The notes: a model not told the origin generated them from the letters alone. Numbered from the stretch's first letter, positions 7,412 through 16,724 are shown. The stretch: 64,000 nt of DNA from Variovorax sp. PAMC28562 (GCF_014303735.1 NZ_CP060296.1:3431501-3495500); one strand, 5' to 3'. Made by a program: numbers and translations.

Positions 7412-8881
7412 TCATGAGGACGGGGTGGTCGACGAGGAGGGCGATGCCGCCGCCGACGGCGAGGCCGTGCGCAGCCACACCGCGCCGATCACACCGGCCG
7501 CCGCCGCGAACAACGCGCCGACCGTAAACGCCTGTCGATAGCCCACCGCGAGGGCCGCCGCAGTCGATGCGCCTCCCGCCAACGCGCCTTCGGTCTGCGC
7601 CGCGGCCAGGCTGGCGAGCACCGCCAGGCCGAGCGCACCGCCCATCATGAAAGCCGTATTGACGATGCCAGACGCCAGGCCCGATTCGCTCGGGCTCACG
7701 TCGCTCATGGCCGCCAGCAGCATCGGGTTGAACGCGATGCCTGCGCCGACTCCGAGCAGCAGCATGCCGGGCAAAACGTCGGCGACGAATTGCCCATCGA
7801 CCGGTGCGCGTGCGAACAACGCCAGCCCGCCCGCCGCCATCAGCAGGCCGACGGCCAGTGACTTGCGAATGCCGAAGCGCATCACGATGCGCGCGGACAG
7901 CCCGAGCGAGAAGATGGCCATGATCACATTCGCCGGCAGAAAGCCGAGGCCGACCTGCATCGGGCTGTAGCCCAGCACCAGCTGCATGTAGAGCGCCGAG
8001 ATAAAGAACCACGCGAACATCGACGCCGCCCACAACACGCCGAGCACATTGGCGATGGCCACATTGCGCAGCTTGAAAAGCCCGAGCGGCATGAGCGGAT
8101 GCTTGACGCGCGCCTCGATACCGATGAACACGGCGAGCAGCGCGACGGCCGCGCCGAGCAAGCCCAGCGTTTGCGTCGACTGCCAGCCAGCTTCGTTGCC
8201 ATTGACCACTGCGTAGACGGCCAGCATGAGCGATGCCGTCACCGACAACGCGCCGGCAATGTCGAGCCGTTCGCCTTCGGCCTGCCCACGCGCATCGGGC
8301 AATAGCGACCGGCACAGCAGGTACACCGCGACGCCGATCGGCAGGTTCACCAGAAAAATCCAGTGCCAGCTCAAAGTGCTCGTCAGCAAGCCGCCAAGCA
8401 GCACGCCGACACTACCGCCACCCGCACAGACGAAGCCGTAGACGCCCATCGCCTTGGCCCGGTCGGCCGGCTCGGTGAAGAGATTCATGATGAGCGACAG
8501 CGAAACAGCCGAAACCACAGCGCCGCCCAGCCCTTGCACGGCGCGCGCGACGATCAGCAGCATTTGCGTTTGCGCTACCCCGCAGGCCAGCGATGCCACG
8601 GTGAACAGCACCAGCCCAAGCAGAAAGAGCCGTCGGTGTCCGTACAAATCGCCAAGCCGCCCGCCGAGGAGCAGGAAGCCGCCGAAGGTCAGCATGTAGG
8701 CATTGACGACCCACACCAACGACGTCTCGGAGAACTTGAGATCGGCGCGGATCGAAGGCAACGCGACGTTCACGATGGTGGTGTCGAGCACGATCATCAG
8801 CACGCCGAGGCACAGAACCATGAGCGTGAGCCAGCGCTTGCGCGAATCGAGCGAGCTGCTCATGCGGGGAATGCCGCTCAT
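7412..8881 (-). CDS. DHA2-family (EmrB/QacA-like) MFS drug efflux transporter
   Basis: 489 aa with about 14 predicted membrane helices. Motif C-like and DHA2 hallmarks are visible: LDTTIVNVALPSI in helix 1, WVVNAYMLTFGGFLLLGGRLGDLYGHRR (motif A region) and WRWIF-equivalent SWHWIFLVNLPIG. It should act as a proton-driven exporter of small hydrophobic compounds in the inner membrane. The start codon lies 3 bases after the stop of the VOC gene (8885), so the two are probably translationally coupled. Divergent TetR control fits an efflux pump induced by its substrate. Confidence 0.93.
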   Translation of the reverse strand: MSGIPRMSSSLDSRKRWLTLMVLCLGVLMIVLDTTIVNVALPSIRADLKFSETSLVWVVNAYMLTFGGFLLLGGRLGDLYGHRRLFLLGLVLFTVASLACGVAQTQMLLIVARAVQGLGGAVVSAVSLSLIMNLFTEPADRAKAMGVYGFVCAGGGSVGVLLGGLLTSTLSWHWIFLVNLPIGVAVYLLCRSLLPDARGQAEGERLDIAGALSVTASLMLAVYAVVNGNEAGWQSTQTLGLLGAAVALLAVFIGIEARVKHPLMPLGLFKLRNVAIANVLGVLWAASMFAWFFISALYMQLVLGYSPMQVGLGFLPANVIMAIFSLGLSARIVMRFGIRKSLAVGLLMAAGGLALFARAPVDGQFVADVLPGMLLLGVGAGIAFNPMLLAAMSDVSPSESGLASGIVNTAFMMGGALGLAVLASLAAAQTEGALAGGASTAAALAVGYRQAFTVGALFAAAAGVIGAVWLRTASPSAAASPSSSTTPSS

Positions 8882-8884
8882 GTG

Positions 8885-9319
8885 TCAGTTCGGCGATGTC
8901 GGATCGGACAAACCGGCGTTGACCATCCACGGCGTACCGAAGCGGTCGACCGTCATGCCGAATGCTTCGGCCCAAAAGGTCTTGCCGAAGGGCATGCGAA
9001 CCTGTCCGCCCTCCGCCAGCGCATCGAACACGCGCTTTCCTTCGGCGACATCCGGGTAGGTGAGGGTGACGGTAAAGCCCTTCATGCCGTCGTATGGCAT
9101 GCCGGAACCGTTGTCCGATGCCATCAGCACCTGGCCGTCGACCACGAGTCGCGCATGCATGATTCGCTCGGCAGTGCCGGGCGGAAATTTGGCGGCGTCG
9201 AAGTCGGGCATTTCGGCGTGCGTCACCATCATTTCGAGCTTGCCGCGAAGCGCCTTCTCGTAGAAGCGCATGGCTTCGGCGCAGTTACTTTCGAAGAAGA
9301 TGTAGGGCTGGATGTTCAT
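8885..9319 (-). CDS. VOC (glyoxalase/PhnB-like) family protein
   Basis: 144 aa from the ATG at 9319, chosen for the AAGGAG ribosome site 6 bases upstream. It has the PhnB-type VOC fold: IQPYIFFESNCAEAMRFYEKAL at the N-terminus, GQVLMASDN in the middle and FAEAFG-like WAEAFGMTVDRFGTPWMVN at the end. These are metal-binding or drug-binding paired beta-alpha-beta-beta-beta modules; the reaction is unknown. As first gene of the operon divergent from tetR it may sequester or modify the compound exported by the neighbouring MFS pump. Confidence 0.88.
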   Translation of the reverse strand: MNIQPYIFFESNCAEAMRFYEKALRGKLEMMVTHAEMPDFDAAKFPPGTAERIMHARLVVDGQVLMASDNGSGMPYDGMKGFTVTLTYPDVAEGKRVFDALAEGGQVRMPFGKTFWAEAFGMTVDRFGTPWMVNAGLSDPTSPN

Positions 9320-9410
9320 GGCGATGCTCCTTGGGTTAAGGAAAAAGATCCGGGGAAATGTCGACGTTGCAGTTGACGGCGACGCGTGTTGCGTTTCTTC
9401 GAATCTGATT

Positions 9411-9429
9411 TTGTGTACGCCGTACACAA
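9411..9429. promoter_or_regulatory. Perfect palindromic operator between tetR and VOC-MFS operon
   Basis: TTGTGTACGCCGTACACAA has two perfect 9-base arms around one central base. It lies in the divergent intergenic region, 43 bases before the tetR start at 9473 and 91 before the VOC start at 9319, the usual place for a TetR-family dimer to repress both promoters. The left arm TTGTGT could overlap a -35 element. Confidence 0.85.
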
Positions 9430-9472
9430 TAGAATAACAAAGAGAATGGACGCTGTCCACATGGAGAAAGCA

Positions 9473-10144
9473 ATGCGTCCCCGCGAACACCTGGTGCCGC
9501 CCGACCCGATCGTCGTTCCCGCGCCGGCGCGCAGCACCTATCGGCATGGCGATCTGTACCGTGCCTTGCTCGACGCCGGCATCGAACTGGCGCGCGCCGG
9601 TGGGCCCGACGCGGTTGTGCTGCGCGAGGCCACAAGGCGTGCCGGCGTAGTGCCCAATGCGGCGTATCGGCATTTCGCGAGTCGCCAGGAGTTGCTGCAG
9701 GCCGTCCGCGCTGCTGCGGTTTCTGCCGTCGCGGTGGCCATGGAGGCTGAACTCGACAAGGTGCCGCGAAGGCTGAAGGGCGCCGCCGCGGCACGCGCCG
9801 CCTTGCGGGCAGTGGGCACCGGATACATGCGGTTCGCGCTGGCGGAAACAGGCCTGTTCCGGATGGCTTTCGTCGCGCCGGAAAAAATCGACATCACGCA
9901 TGAGGAGGCAAAGACCGGCAACACCGGACTCGATCCTTTCCAGTTGCTGGGCGCGGCCCTCGATCAGATGGTCGAAGCCGGCGTGTTAACGCCCGAGCGC
10001 CGGCCGGGCGCTGAGTTTCTGGCTTGGGGTGCCGTTCACGGGTTGGCAATGCTCACCATCGACGGCCCGCTGCGAGGGATACCGGCGGTGCAGGCAGAAG
10101 CCATGGGCCAGCGGTTGCTCGACATGGTGGAAAAGGGAATCTAG
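9473..10144 (+). CDS. TetR/AcrR-family transcriptional repressor
   Basis: 223 aa from the ATG at 9473, chosen for GGAG 6 bases upstream; in-frame ATGs at 9446 and 9461 are alternatives. The N-terminal helix-turn-helix is seen in YRALLDAGIELARAGGPDAVVLREATRRAGVVPNAAYRHF, with AAYRHF the recognition helix end. The C-terminal ligand and dimer domain (about 90-220) resembles the WHG-type TetR C-terminal domain (WGAVHGLAML). It is divergent from the VOC-MFS-DUF1428 operon with a palindromic operator between, so it probably represses both and responds to a toxic compound. Confidence 0.92.
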   Translation: MRPREHLVPPDPIVVPAPARSTYRHGDLYRALLDAGIELARAGGPDAVVLREATRRAGVVPNAAYRHFASRQELLQAVRAAAVSAVAVAMEAELDKVPRRLKGAAAARAALRAVGTGYMRFALAETGLFRMAFVAPEKIDITHEEAKTGNTGLDPFQLLGAALDQMVEAGVLTPERRPGAEFLAWGAVHGLAMLTIDGPLRGIPAVQAEAMGQRLLDMVEKGI

Positions 10145-10193
10145 CTGGTTCTTGCTAGTTGCTAGCGCGAAGCTCGCGCCGAGGAGTATCTGA

Positions 10194-11225
10194 TCAGCGC
10201 GGGTGATCGACACCCAGCAGGGTGTGCAAACGCGTGCTGGTCGTCGTGTACTGCAGCGGGATCGACTTGCCCGGAAACACGATTTCGGCTGCGCCCCAGG
10301 CCGCCAGCGTCGCTTCGTGAAACCCGCAGACGATGAGCTTCTTCTTGCCTGGATAGGTGTTGATGTCGCCTACAGCGAACACGCCGCGCTCGCGGGTTTC
10401 GAACTTCGCTGTGTCGACCGGCACTTGCTTGCGTTCGAGCGCCAGTCCCCAATCGGCGATGGGCCCGAGCCGCGGCGAAATGCCGAGGCAGGCGATGAGC
10501 GCATCGAGTGGCAGATCGACTGTTTGCGCGTCGGGTGTCGTGATCTGCAGGCGGCGCTGGTCGAACGCAGTCGGCTGACCGACGCTGAAGCCGAGCTTGC
10601 CATCGGCTACCAGCATGCGAAAGCGGGCGACGGTGGCTTCTTCGGCCTGAAACCCATCGCGGCGATGCAGCAGCGTTACGTGTTGCGCGATGTCGATCAG
10701 CCGAATGGCGGTGTCGAGCGCAACCTCGTCGCCACCGTTCACCACGACCGTCTGACCTGCGAAGTCCGACAGCGATTCCGGGTGATAGAAGAGCCGTGTT
10801 CCTTCGAATTGCGCGATACCGTCGATGGCGATGCGCTTCGGCACGAAGGCGCCGACACCGCCTGCGACGAATACGGTTTTCGCCAGAAATGCGGTGCCGT
10901 TGGAGGTGCTCAAAAGGAAGCGGTCGTCCGCCTGACGTTCTAGCGTCGCTACCTGCTCGCCGAAGTGAAACTCCGGCTTGAACGGTGCGACCTGCTGCAA
11001 CATCGACTGCGCAAGTTGACGACCGCTGGTAACTGGCGTGCCCGGAATGTCGTAGAGCGGCTTGTCTGCATACAGGGCTACGCATTGCCCACCCGCGGCA
11101 GGCAGTGCATCGACGATGTGGCAGGAGATTTCGAGCAGGCCGAGTTGGAAGGCCTGAAACAGACCGACCGGGCCGGCGCCGATGATGAGGGCGTCGGTCT
11201 CAATCGGCGTGCCGAGAGTGGTCAG
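10194..11225 (-). CDS. Ferredoxin/flavodoxin-NADP+ reductase (thioredoxin-reductase-like)
   Basis: 343 aa. FAD-binding GAGPVGLFQ near the N-terminus, PAAGGQC, a second dinucleotide-binding segment ([17 protein letters not shown]) and the C-terminal FAD motif [25 protein letters not shown]. It lacks the CxxC of true thioredoxin reductases, so it fits the FNR2 group that passes electrons between NADPH and ferredoxin. No ATG, GTG or TTG is available at the right place: the best start is CTG at 11225, whose CTGA overlaps the ferredoxin stop, followed by [15 protein letters not shown]. It is the last gene of the cysI-to-fdxA run and may recycle ferredoxin for sulfite reductase. Confidence 0.85.
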   Translation of the reverse strand: MTTLGTPIETDALIIGAGPVGLFQAFQLGLLEISCHIVDALPAAGGQCVALYADKPLYDIPGTPVTSGRQLAQSMLQQVAPFKPEFHFGEQVATLERQADDRFLLSTSNGTAFLAKTVFVAGGVGAFVPKRIAIDGIAQFEGTRLFYHPESLSDFAGQTVVVNGGDEVALDTAIRLIDIAQHVTLLHRRDGFQAEEATVARFRMLVADGKLGFSVGQPTAFDQRRLQITTPDAQTVDLPLDALIACLGISPRLGPIADWGLALERKQVPVDTAKFETRERGVFAVGDINTYPGKKKLIVCGFHEATLAAWGAAEIVFPGKSIPLQYTTTSTRLHTLLGVDHPR

Positions 11226-11551
11226 CGCACCAGCTCCCCGATCTTGTCGGTCTTGTCTTTCCAGTCGTCGGCGTCGGCCGGCGCCGGCTTGCGCTTGGTG
11301 ATGCTCTTCCAGCCGTCGGCCAGTGCCAGCTCGGCATTGAGCTTGATGAAAGCCAGCTGGTCTGCCGGCAGGTCTTCTTCGGCGTAGATCGCGTTGACGG
11401 GGCACTCGGGAATGCACACCGCGCAATCGATGCACTCGTCCGGATCGATCACCAGCATATTGGGACCCTCACGGAAGCAGTCGACGGGGCACACGTCCAC
11501 GCAGTCGGTGTATTTGCAGCGGATGCACGATTCGGAGACGACGTGTGTCAT
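11222..11551 (-). CDS. fdxA: 7Fe ferredoxin FdxA
   Basis: 109 aa, the usual FdxA length. Cysteine pattern [17 protein letters not shown] then [13 protein letters not shown], matching one [3Fe-4S] and one [4Fe-4S] cluster with the long C-terminal tail ([15 protein letters not shown]). It is a cytoplasmic electron carrier. It starts 40 bases after the cysN stop on the same strand and its stop overlaps the reductase start. That places a ferredoxin/reductase pair directly in the sulfate assimilation operon, where it could supply CysI in place of CysJ. Confidence 0.95.
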   Translation of the reverse strand: MTHVVSESCIRCKYTDCVDVCPVDCFREGPNMLVIDPDECIDCAVCIPECPVNAIYAEEDLPADQLAFIKLNAELALADGWKSITKRKPAPADADDWKDKTDKIGELVR

Positions 11552-11591
11552 GTTCTTTGGAGAGGCAAAGCGATCGGGGAAACCCTGAATT

Positions 11592-12938
11592 TTAACTGGC
11601 GGGTTGCACCAGCACTGCAGCCGAGGTCTTGTTGGTGGCGGTGTCGACCAGCACCAGCGAGCCAAGGGCGCGCGACTGCGAGAACGGCAGTACCGCGAGC
11701 GGCTGTTGCAACGCCAGCACGATGTCGCCGATGGCGTTGGCTTCCAACTGCGCAGTCGGCTCGGATTCGAGCGTCGTGATGTTCACTCGGTCGATGATGC
11801 GAGCGACCTTGGCCTTGACCCAGCGATGCCCTTGCAGCGCCCAGTAGATGCGGCCGGCCACCAGCGGTTCATCGTCGAGCCAGGCAACGGTGGCGGTGAT
11901 TTCCCGCACCGGCTCGAAGGCGTCGGGCGCCAGCAGCCAGTCGCCGCGCGACACATCGAGCTCGCGATCCAACACGATGCCGGCGCTGTGGCCCGCATGC
12001 ACGGTCTTGGGCTGACGCGTGTGGCTCAGCACCTGCGCAACGGTCGCGGTCTGGTTGCTCGGCAGCACGGTCACGCGCTGGCCGGGCTCCACATGTCCGC
12101 TGGCGACCCGGCCCCAGAAGATGCGGCGGCCTTGCGAGGTGTCGGCCGATGACGAGAACTTTTCGACCCACTGCACCGGAAAGGCAAACGGCACGGCTTC
12201 GTCTTGCGCGGTCACCGGCAATTGCTCCAGCAGTTCGAGCAGGGTCGGGCCGTTGTAGCCGCACCAGTCGGCGCGCTCGGTGCAATGCGTCGCGACGTTC
12301 CAGCCCTTCAGCGCGGAGATCGGTACGATGGCCGCGACCGCCACACCGGCCGCTTCGGCAAAGCCGTTGATTGCCGACGAGATACGCTCAAAGGCGAGAT
12401 CGGCATCGTCCATCGCGTCGAGCTTGTTGACCGCGAAGACGATCGACTGCACGCGCAGCAGGTTGCACAGCAGCGTGTGCCGGCGGGTTTGCGGCAGCAA
12501 ATCTTGCTGGACCACTGCGCCGTCGAGCACTTCGCCGGCCCATCCCAGCTTGGTCGCGTCGACCAGCACCACGGCGGCGTCGGCGGCCGAAGCGGCGGTC
12601 ACCATGTTGCGCGTGTATTGCTCGTGTCCTGGCGCGTCGCCGATGATGAACTTGCGCTTGGCAGTCGAGAAATATCGGTAGGCCACGTCGATCGTGATGC
12701 CTTGCTCGCGCTCGGCCGACAAGCCATCGGTCAGCAACGCAAGGTCGGTTTCACCACCGCGTTGCACGCCTGCCAGCTGGTCTTGCAGCACGGTCTTGCT
12801 GTCGACCAGCAGCCGGCCGATGAGCGTGCTCTTGCCGTCGTCGACGCTGCCGCAGGTAATGAAGCGCAAAGCCGTACCGGTGTCGCCGGCGTGGTTCAGG
12901 ACTTCGGTCAAGTCAGGTGCGAGGGTCGTTGCGTTCAT
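11592..12938 (-). CDS. cysN: Sulfate adenylyltransferase subunit 1 (GTPase)
   Basis: 448 aa. EF-Tu-like GTPase motifs: G1 [14 protein letters not shown]3 DAPGHEQY and G4 NKLD, then two beta-barrel domains. With CysD it forms APS from sulfate and ATP, using GTP hydrolysis to drive the reaction. The length stops at the GTPase subunit: there is no fused CysC (APS kinase) domain and no cysC nearby. The ATG at 12938 overlaps the cysD stop by one base (TGATG), which indicates coupled translation. Confidence 0.97.
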   Translation of the reverse strand: MNATTLAPDLTEVLNHAGDTGTALRFITCGSVDDGKSTLIGRLLVDSKTVLQDQLAGVQRGGETDLALLTDGLSAEREQGITIDVAYRYFSTAKRKFIIGDAPGHEQYTRNMVTAASAADAAVVLVDATKLGWAGEVLDGAVVQQDLLPQTRRHTLLCNLLRVQSIVFAVNKLDAMDDADLAFERISSAINGFAEAAGVAVAAIVPISALKGWNVATHCTERADWCGYNGPTLLELLEQLPVTAQDEAVPFAFPVQWVEKFSSSADTSQGRRIFWGRVASGHVEPGQRVTVLPSNQTATVAQVLSHTRQPKTVHAGHSAGIVLDRELDVSRGDWLLAPDAFEPVREITATVAWLDDEPLVAGRIYWALQGHRWVKAKVARIIDRVNITTLESEPTAQLEANAIGDIVLALQQPLAVLPFSQSRALGSLVLVDTATNKTSAAVLVQPAS

Positions 12939-13891
12939 CAAAAGTACCCGTCTTTCTTGCGCTTTTCCATGGAAGCCTCGGACGTCATGTCGTCCATTCG
13001 CGTGGCGCCGCGCTCGCTGACATTCACCGTCAGCGTCTCGATGACGACGTCACCCGCATCGGCTGCCAGGCTGGCGACCGGGCAGGTGGTCGTGATGTCT
13101 CCCACGGTGCGAAAGCGCACGTCGCGCACTTCGACTTGCTCGCCGGCGCGCGGCGGCGTGAGTTCGGTCACCGGCACCAGCAGGCCGCGGCGCTCGACCA
13201 CTTCACGCTTGTGCGTGTAGTAGATCGAAGGCAACTCGACGTTCTCGCGCTCGATGTACTGCCAGACGTCGAGCTCGGTCCAGTTGGAAATCGGAAAGAC
13301 TCGAAAGTGTTCGCCGGGTGCGTGCCGCGTGTTGAAAAGCGTCCACAACTCCGGGCGTTGATCTTTCGGCTGCCACTGCCCGAACGAGTCCCGGTGCGAA
13401 AAGATGCGCTCCTTGGCACGCGCCTTTTCTTCGTCGCGCCGGGCACCGCCGATGAGCGCGTCGAAACGAAACTCTTCGATGGCTTCGAGCAGCGTGACCG
13501 ACTGGTGCGCGTTGCGCGACTCGCCGGCATGCGCCAGGCGCACGGTGCCGCGCGCCATCGAATCTTCGACGCTGCGCACGATCAACTCCGCTCCGAGTTC
13601 ATTCGCACGGTGATCACGAAAGGCCGTCACTTCAGGGAAGTTGTGGCCGGTGTCGATCATCAACAGCGGATAAGGAATGCGCCCCGAGCCGAACGCCTTT
13701 TCGGCGCACTTCAACAGCACCAGCGAATCCTTGCCGCCTGAAAACAGGAGGGTGGGGCGCTCGAAGGCACCGGCGACTTCACGCAGGATAAAGATCGTCT
13801 CTTCTTCGAGCGCATCGAGTTGGGTGTTGGAAAGGCGCGCGGGAGAGTGCATGTCGGGGAGCAGCAGGTCGGCTTCGGTACGGGCGTTCAT
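12938..13891 (-). CDS. cysD: Sulfate adenylyltransferase subunit 2
   Basis: 317 aa, the usual length. PP-loop ATP pyrophosphatase motif LLFSGGKDSLVLL, then IDTGHNFPEV, GGARRDEEKARAKER and FPISNWTELDVWQYI, ending in the family signature EKRKKDGYF. It catalyses adenylyl transfer to sulfate with CysN. It lies 27 bases after cysH and overlaps cysN. Confidence 0.98.
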   Translation of the reverse strand: MNARTEADLLLPDMHSPARLSNTQLDALEEETIFILREVAGAFERPTLLFSGGKDSLVLLKCAEKAFGSGRIPYPLLMIDTGHNFPEVTAFRDHRANELGAELIVRSVEDSMARGTVRLAHAGESRNAHQSVTLLEAIEEFRFDALIGGARRDEEKARAKERIFSHRDSFGQWQPKDQRPELWTLFNTRHAPGEHFRVFPISNWTELDVWQYIERENVELPSIYYTHKREVVERRGLLVPVTELTPPRAGEQVEVRDVRFRTVGDITTTCPVASLAADAGDVVIETLTVNVSERGATRMDDMTSEASMEKRKKDGYF

Positions 13892-13918
13892 CGGGAGGGG
13901 CTGTTCAAGGTTGCGACG

Positions 13919-14545
13919 TCAATGCGCGAGGTGCAGTCCGCACTCGCGGTTGTCTTCGCCCTTGGTCGGGTCCACGTAGTCGAAGTTGTTGGGCAGGCCA
14001 TGCGCCTCGCAGTATTCGTACAGGTCTTTCGACGACCAGTGAAGCAGCGGCGCGAGCTTGATCAAGCCATCCGGATTGAGGCTGACCGGGTCCATTTGTG
14101 CCCGCACGGCGGTGTCCGTCGCACGCAGTGCGGTGAACCAGACCTTCGGTGCGGTCTCGCGCAGCGCACGCGCGAAGGGCTCCAGCTTCACCTCCTGCGT
14201 GAACGCGGCATGGCGCGGGTCGTCCAGCGCCGGCGTCGGGCCGTCCACTGCTTCGCGATGCGCACGCGAACGGCGCGGCAGGTAAATGTGCAGATTGAGC
14301 CCGAGCTGCTTTGTCACTTCATCGGCGAAACGATAGGTAGCCTCGGTGTTGTAGCCGTTGTCCATCCAGATCACAGGCACGTCGGGCTTCGCGCGCGTGA
14401 CCATGTGCAGGATCACAGCCTCGAATGGGCGGAAATTGGTGGTGACGATCGCGGGCTGGCCCAGGCCGATCGCCCAGTCCACGAGGCCCTGGGCATTGCG
14501 GCCGAGTTCGGCGTTGACATGCTGGAGGTCGAGGTCGGTGTTCAT
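13919..14545 (-). CDS. cysH: PAPS/APS reductase-family protein without Fe-S cysteines
   Basis: 208 aa, shorter than E. coli CysH (244) and bacterial APS reductases (about 230-270). It keeps the adenylyl-sulfate fold: IVTTNFRPFEAVILHM in the P-loop position, IWMDNGYNTEATYRFAD, KLEPFARAL and the C-terminal ECGLH with the catalytic Cys at about 202. Only two cysteines exist in the protein (that one and EYCEAHG), so the CC...CxxC ligands of [4Fe-4S] APS reductases are absent. It therefore resembles PAPS-type enzymes, yet no APS kinase is encoded here. The overlap with DUF934 (ATGA) and the operon fix its role in sulfite formation; whether the substrate is APS or PAPS is open. Confidence 0.85.
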   Translation of the reverse strand: MNTDLDLQHVNAELGRNAQGLVDWAIGLGQPAIVTTNFRPFEAVILHMVTRAKPDVPVIWMDNGYNTEATYRFADEVTKQLGLNLHIYLPRRSRAHREAVDGPTPALDDPRHAAFTQEVKLEPFARALRETAPKVWFTALRATDTAVRAQMDPVSLNPDGLIKLAPLLHWSSKDLYEYCEAHGLPNNFDYVDPTKGEDNRECGLHLAH

Positions 14546-14949
14546 GTCGCGAAATGCGGCGCGGTGTGTATTGCGTCGCCCTGATAGAAGCCTGAGAAAC
14601 GTTCGAACTGGCGTTGCGCCGCCGAGGCGTCCACGCCTTCTTTCAATACCGCGCTGCTGAAGCCGGTGCGCTCCATTTGCACCAGTTGGTCGATCAGCAC
14701 GTCGCCGGTGGCGCGGATGTCGCCCTTGAAGCCGAGACGGCGACGCAGCAAAAAGGCCTGGCTATAGGCGCGGCCATCGGTGAACTTGGGGAAGCTGAGG
14801 TCGATGCGCTCGACGTCTGCCAGGCACACCTCGATCGCGAGCGGATCGGCATCGTTGGCGAGTTGCATGACCTTGGGGTCTCCATCGTCGACATGGTCTT
14901 CGTTGGCAACAAGCTTCAATGTGTACTTCGTTTGGCTGGTGGCGGTCAT
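14542..14949 (-). CDS. DUF934 sulfite-reduction-associated protein
   Basis: 135 aa. DUF934 is a short family nearly always found between cysI and cysH in proteobacteria and annotated as a probable oxidoreductase helper; its chemistry is not known. Recognised by ANDADPLAIEVCLADVERIDLSFPKFTDGRAYSQAF and LRRRLGFKGDIRATGDVL. The ATG at 14949 overlaps the cysI stop (ATGA), and its own stop overlaps the cysH start (ATGA). An accessory role in assembling or supplying electrons to CysI is plausible where cysJ is missing. Confidence 0.9.
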   Translation of the reverse strand: MTATSQTKYTLKLVANEDHVDDGDPKVMQLANDADPLAIEVCLADVERIDLSFPKFTDGRAYSQAFLLRRRLGFKGDIRATGDVLIDQLVQMERTGFSSAVLKEGVDASAAQRQFERFSGFYQGDAIHTAPHFAT

Positions 14950-16724
14950 GCCGTGGCCTCCACCTTGAAGCGCGCACCATTGGCCGACGCCTTGAACGGG
15001 TCGTGCCCGACGCGGCGCAGCGTGTCGATGAAAGTCTCGCCCGCGTTGCGTGTGTCGCGGTAGGTGCCGAGCACCGCTTCGATCACCTCCGGCACCTCGG
15101 CCGCAGAGAACGAAGGGCCAACCGCCTTGCCGGCCTGCGGCGTGCCGCTGAGCTTGGAGCCGTCGGAGCCGCCGAGGGAAACCTGGTACCACTCCTTGCC
15201 GTCCTTGTCGACGCCCAGGATACCGATGTGGCCGCTGTGGTGGTGGCCGCAGGAGTTGATGCAGCCGCTGATGTGCAGATCGATTTCGCCGAGGTCGTCG
15301 AGCTCGTCGAGGTCTTGATAGCGCTCGGTGATGGCTTCGGCGATCGGGATCGAGCGCGCATTGGCCAGCGCGCAAAAGTCGCCGCCGGGGCAGGCGATCA
15401 TGTCGGTGAGAAGGCGCACGTTGGCGCTGGCAAAGCCGGCTTCGCGTGCGTTCAGCCACAGCGCATGCAGGTCTTCGGCGTGTACCCACGGCAGCACGAT
15501 GTTCTGGTCGTGCGTGACGCGGGCTTCACCTGCCGAGAAGCGATCCGACAGCTGCGCGATGGTGTCGAGCTGGTCGGCATCCGCGTCGCCCGGCGCCTGA
15601 TGCAGGCGCTTGAAAGACAGCGTGACTGCGCGCAGGGCAGGGTTCTTGTGCGGTGCGACGTTGCGTGCCAACCAGCGTGCGAACTGCACATCGTCGGCCG
15701 CATGCTTTTGCAAGTCGATGGCGGTTTGCTCGGCGCTCTGCAGCACGCGGGTGGCCAGCTTCGGCGGCACGAACGTGGCGGACACGCGGTCGTATTCGGC
15801 CTGCGTGATGGTGTGCGGCGCACCGTCGTGCTCGACGATTTGCTTGTACTCGGCCTCGACGTCGTCGATGTAGCGCTGGCCTTCGGCCTTCACCAGGATC
15901 TTGATGCGTGCCTTGTAGATGTTGTCGCGCCGGCCGTAGCGGTTGTAGACCCGAACCACCGCTTCGAGGTAATTCATGATCTGGTCCCACGGCAGGAATT
16001 GGCGCAGTACGGTGCCGATGATCGGGGTGCGGCCCATGCCGCCGCCGACCTGAACGCGAAAGCCCAGTTCGTCGGCATCGTTCTTCACCAGATGCAGGCC
16101 CACGTCGTGCCAGCCGGTGGCGGCGCGGTCTTCGGTGGCACCGGTGATGGCGATCTTGAACTTGCGCGGCAAAAAGGCGAACTCGGGGTGCAGCGTGCTC
16201 CACTGCCGCATGATCTCTGCGAACGGCCGCGGATCGGCAATCTCGTCGATGGCGATGCCGGCGCGCTCGTCGCTGGTGATGTTGCGGATGCAGTTGCCGC
16301 TGGTCTGGATGCCGTGCATGTCGACCGACGCCAGGAGGTCCATCACGTCGGCGCTCTTGGCCAGAGGAATCCAGTTGTACTGAACGTTCTGGCGCGTCGA
16401 AAAGTGCGCGTAGTGCGTCGGCAGTTTTAACGTGCCGAGCTTGCCTTGCGTCTTGAGCGCCGTCTTGTAGACCTCGGCCTCGGGCTCGTCGTACTCGCGC
16501 GCGATGCGGGCCAGCACGCGAATCTGCCGGCTCGACAGTTCACCGTAAGGGACGGCCACGCGGAGCATCGGCGCATAGCGTTGCACATACCAGCCGTTTT
16601 GCAGGCGCAGCGGCTTGAACTCGTCTTCGGAGAGTTTGCCGCCTTGCCAGCGTTCGAGCTGGTCGCGGAATTGCGCTGCACGCAGGTGCACGAACTGACG
16701 GTCGAATTCTGTGTATTGGTACAT
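14946..16724 (-). CDS. cysI: Sulfite reductase hemoprotein (beta) subunit
   Basis: 592 aa, first gene of the cysI-DUF934-cysH-cysD-cysN-fdxA-reductase run. Two ferrite-reductase repeats with TRQNVQYNW and TSGNCIRNITSD, then the siroheme/[4Fe-4S] cysteines at about 445, 451, 488 and 492 (CPGGDFC and SGCINSCGHHHSGHIG). It reduces sulfite to sulfide with six electrons. No flavoprotein partner CysJ is encoded in the window, so electrons probably come from ferredoxin. Upstream lies a pair of direct repeats suited to an activator such as CysB. Confidence 0.96.
   Translation of the reverse strand: MYQYTEFDRQFVHLRAAQFRDQLERWQGGKLSEDEFKPLRLQNGWYVQRYAPMLRVAVPYGELSSRQIRVLARIAREYDEPEAEVYKTALKTQGKLGTLKLPTHYAHFSTRQNVQYNWIPLAKSADVMDLLASVDMHGIQTSGNCIRNITSDERAGIAIDEIADPRPFAEIMRQWSTLHPEFAFLPRKFKIAITGATEDRAATGWHDVGLHLVKNDADELGFRVQVGGGMGRTPIIGTVLRQFLPWDQIMNYLEAVVRVYNRYGRRDNIYKARIKILVKAEGQRYIDDVEAEYKQIVEHDGAPHTITQAEYDRVSATFVPPKLATRVLQSAEQTAIDLQKHAADDVQFARWLARNVAPHKNPALRAVTLSFKRLHQAPGDADADQLDTIAQLSDRFSAGEARVTHDQNIVLPWVHAEDLHALWLNAREAGFASANVRLLTDMIACPGGDFCALANARSIPIAEAITERYQDLDELDDLGEIDLHISGCINSCGHHHSGHIGILGVDKDGKEWYQVSLGGSDGSKLSGTPQAGKAVGPSFSAAEVPEVIEAVLGTYRDTRNAGETFIDTLRRVGHDPFKASANGARFKVEATA

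Noticed and set aside
14919..16430. 503-codon plus-strand frame over cysI
   Set aside because: Antisense shadow of a strongly conserved gene, composition typical of reverse-complement GC-rich coding DNA.
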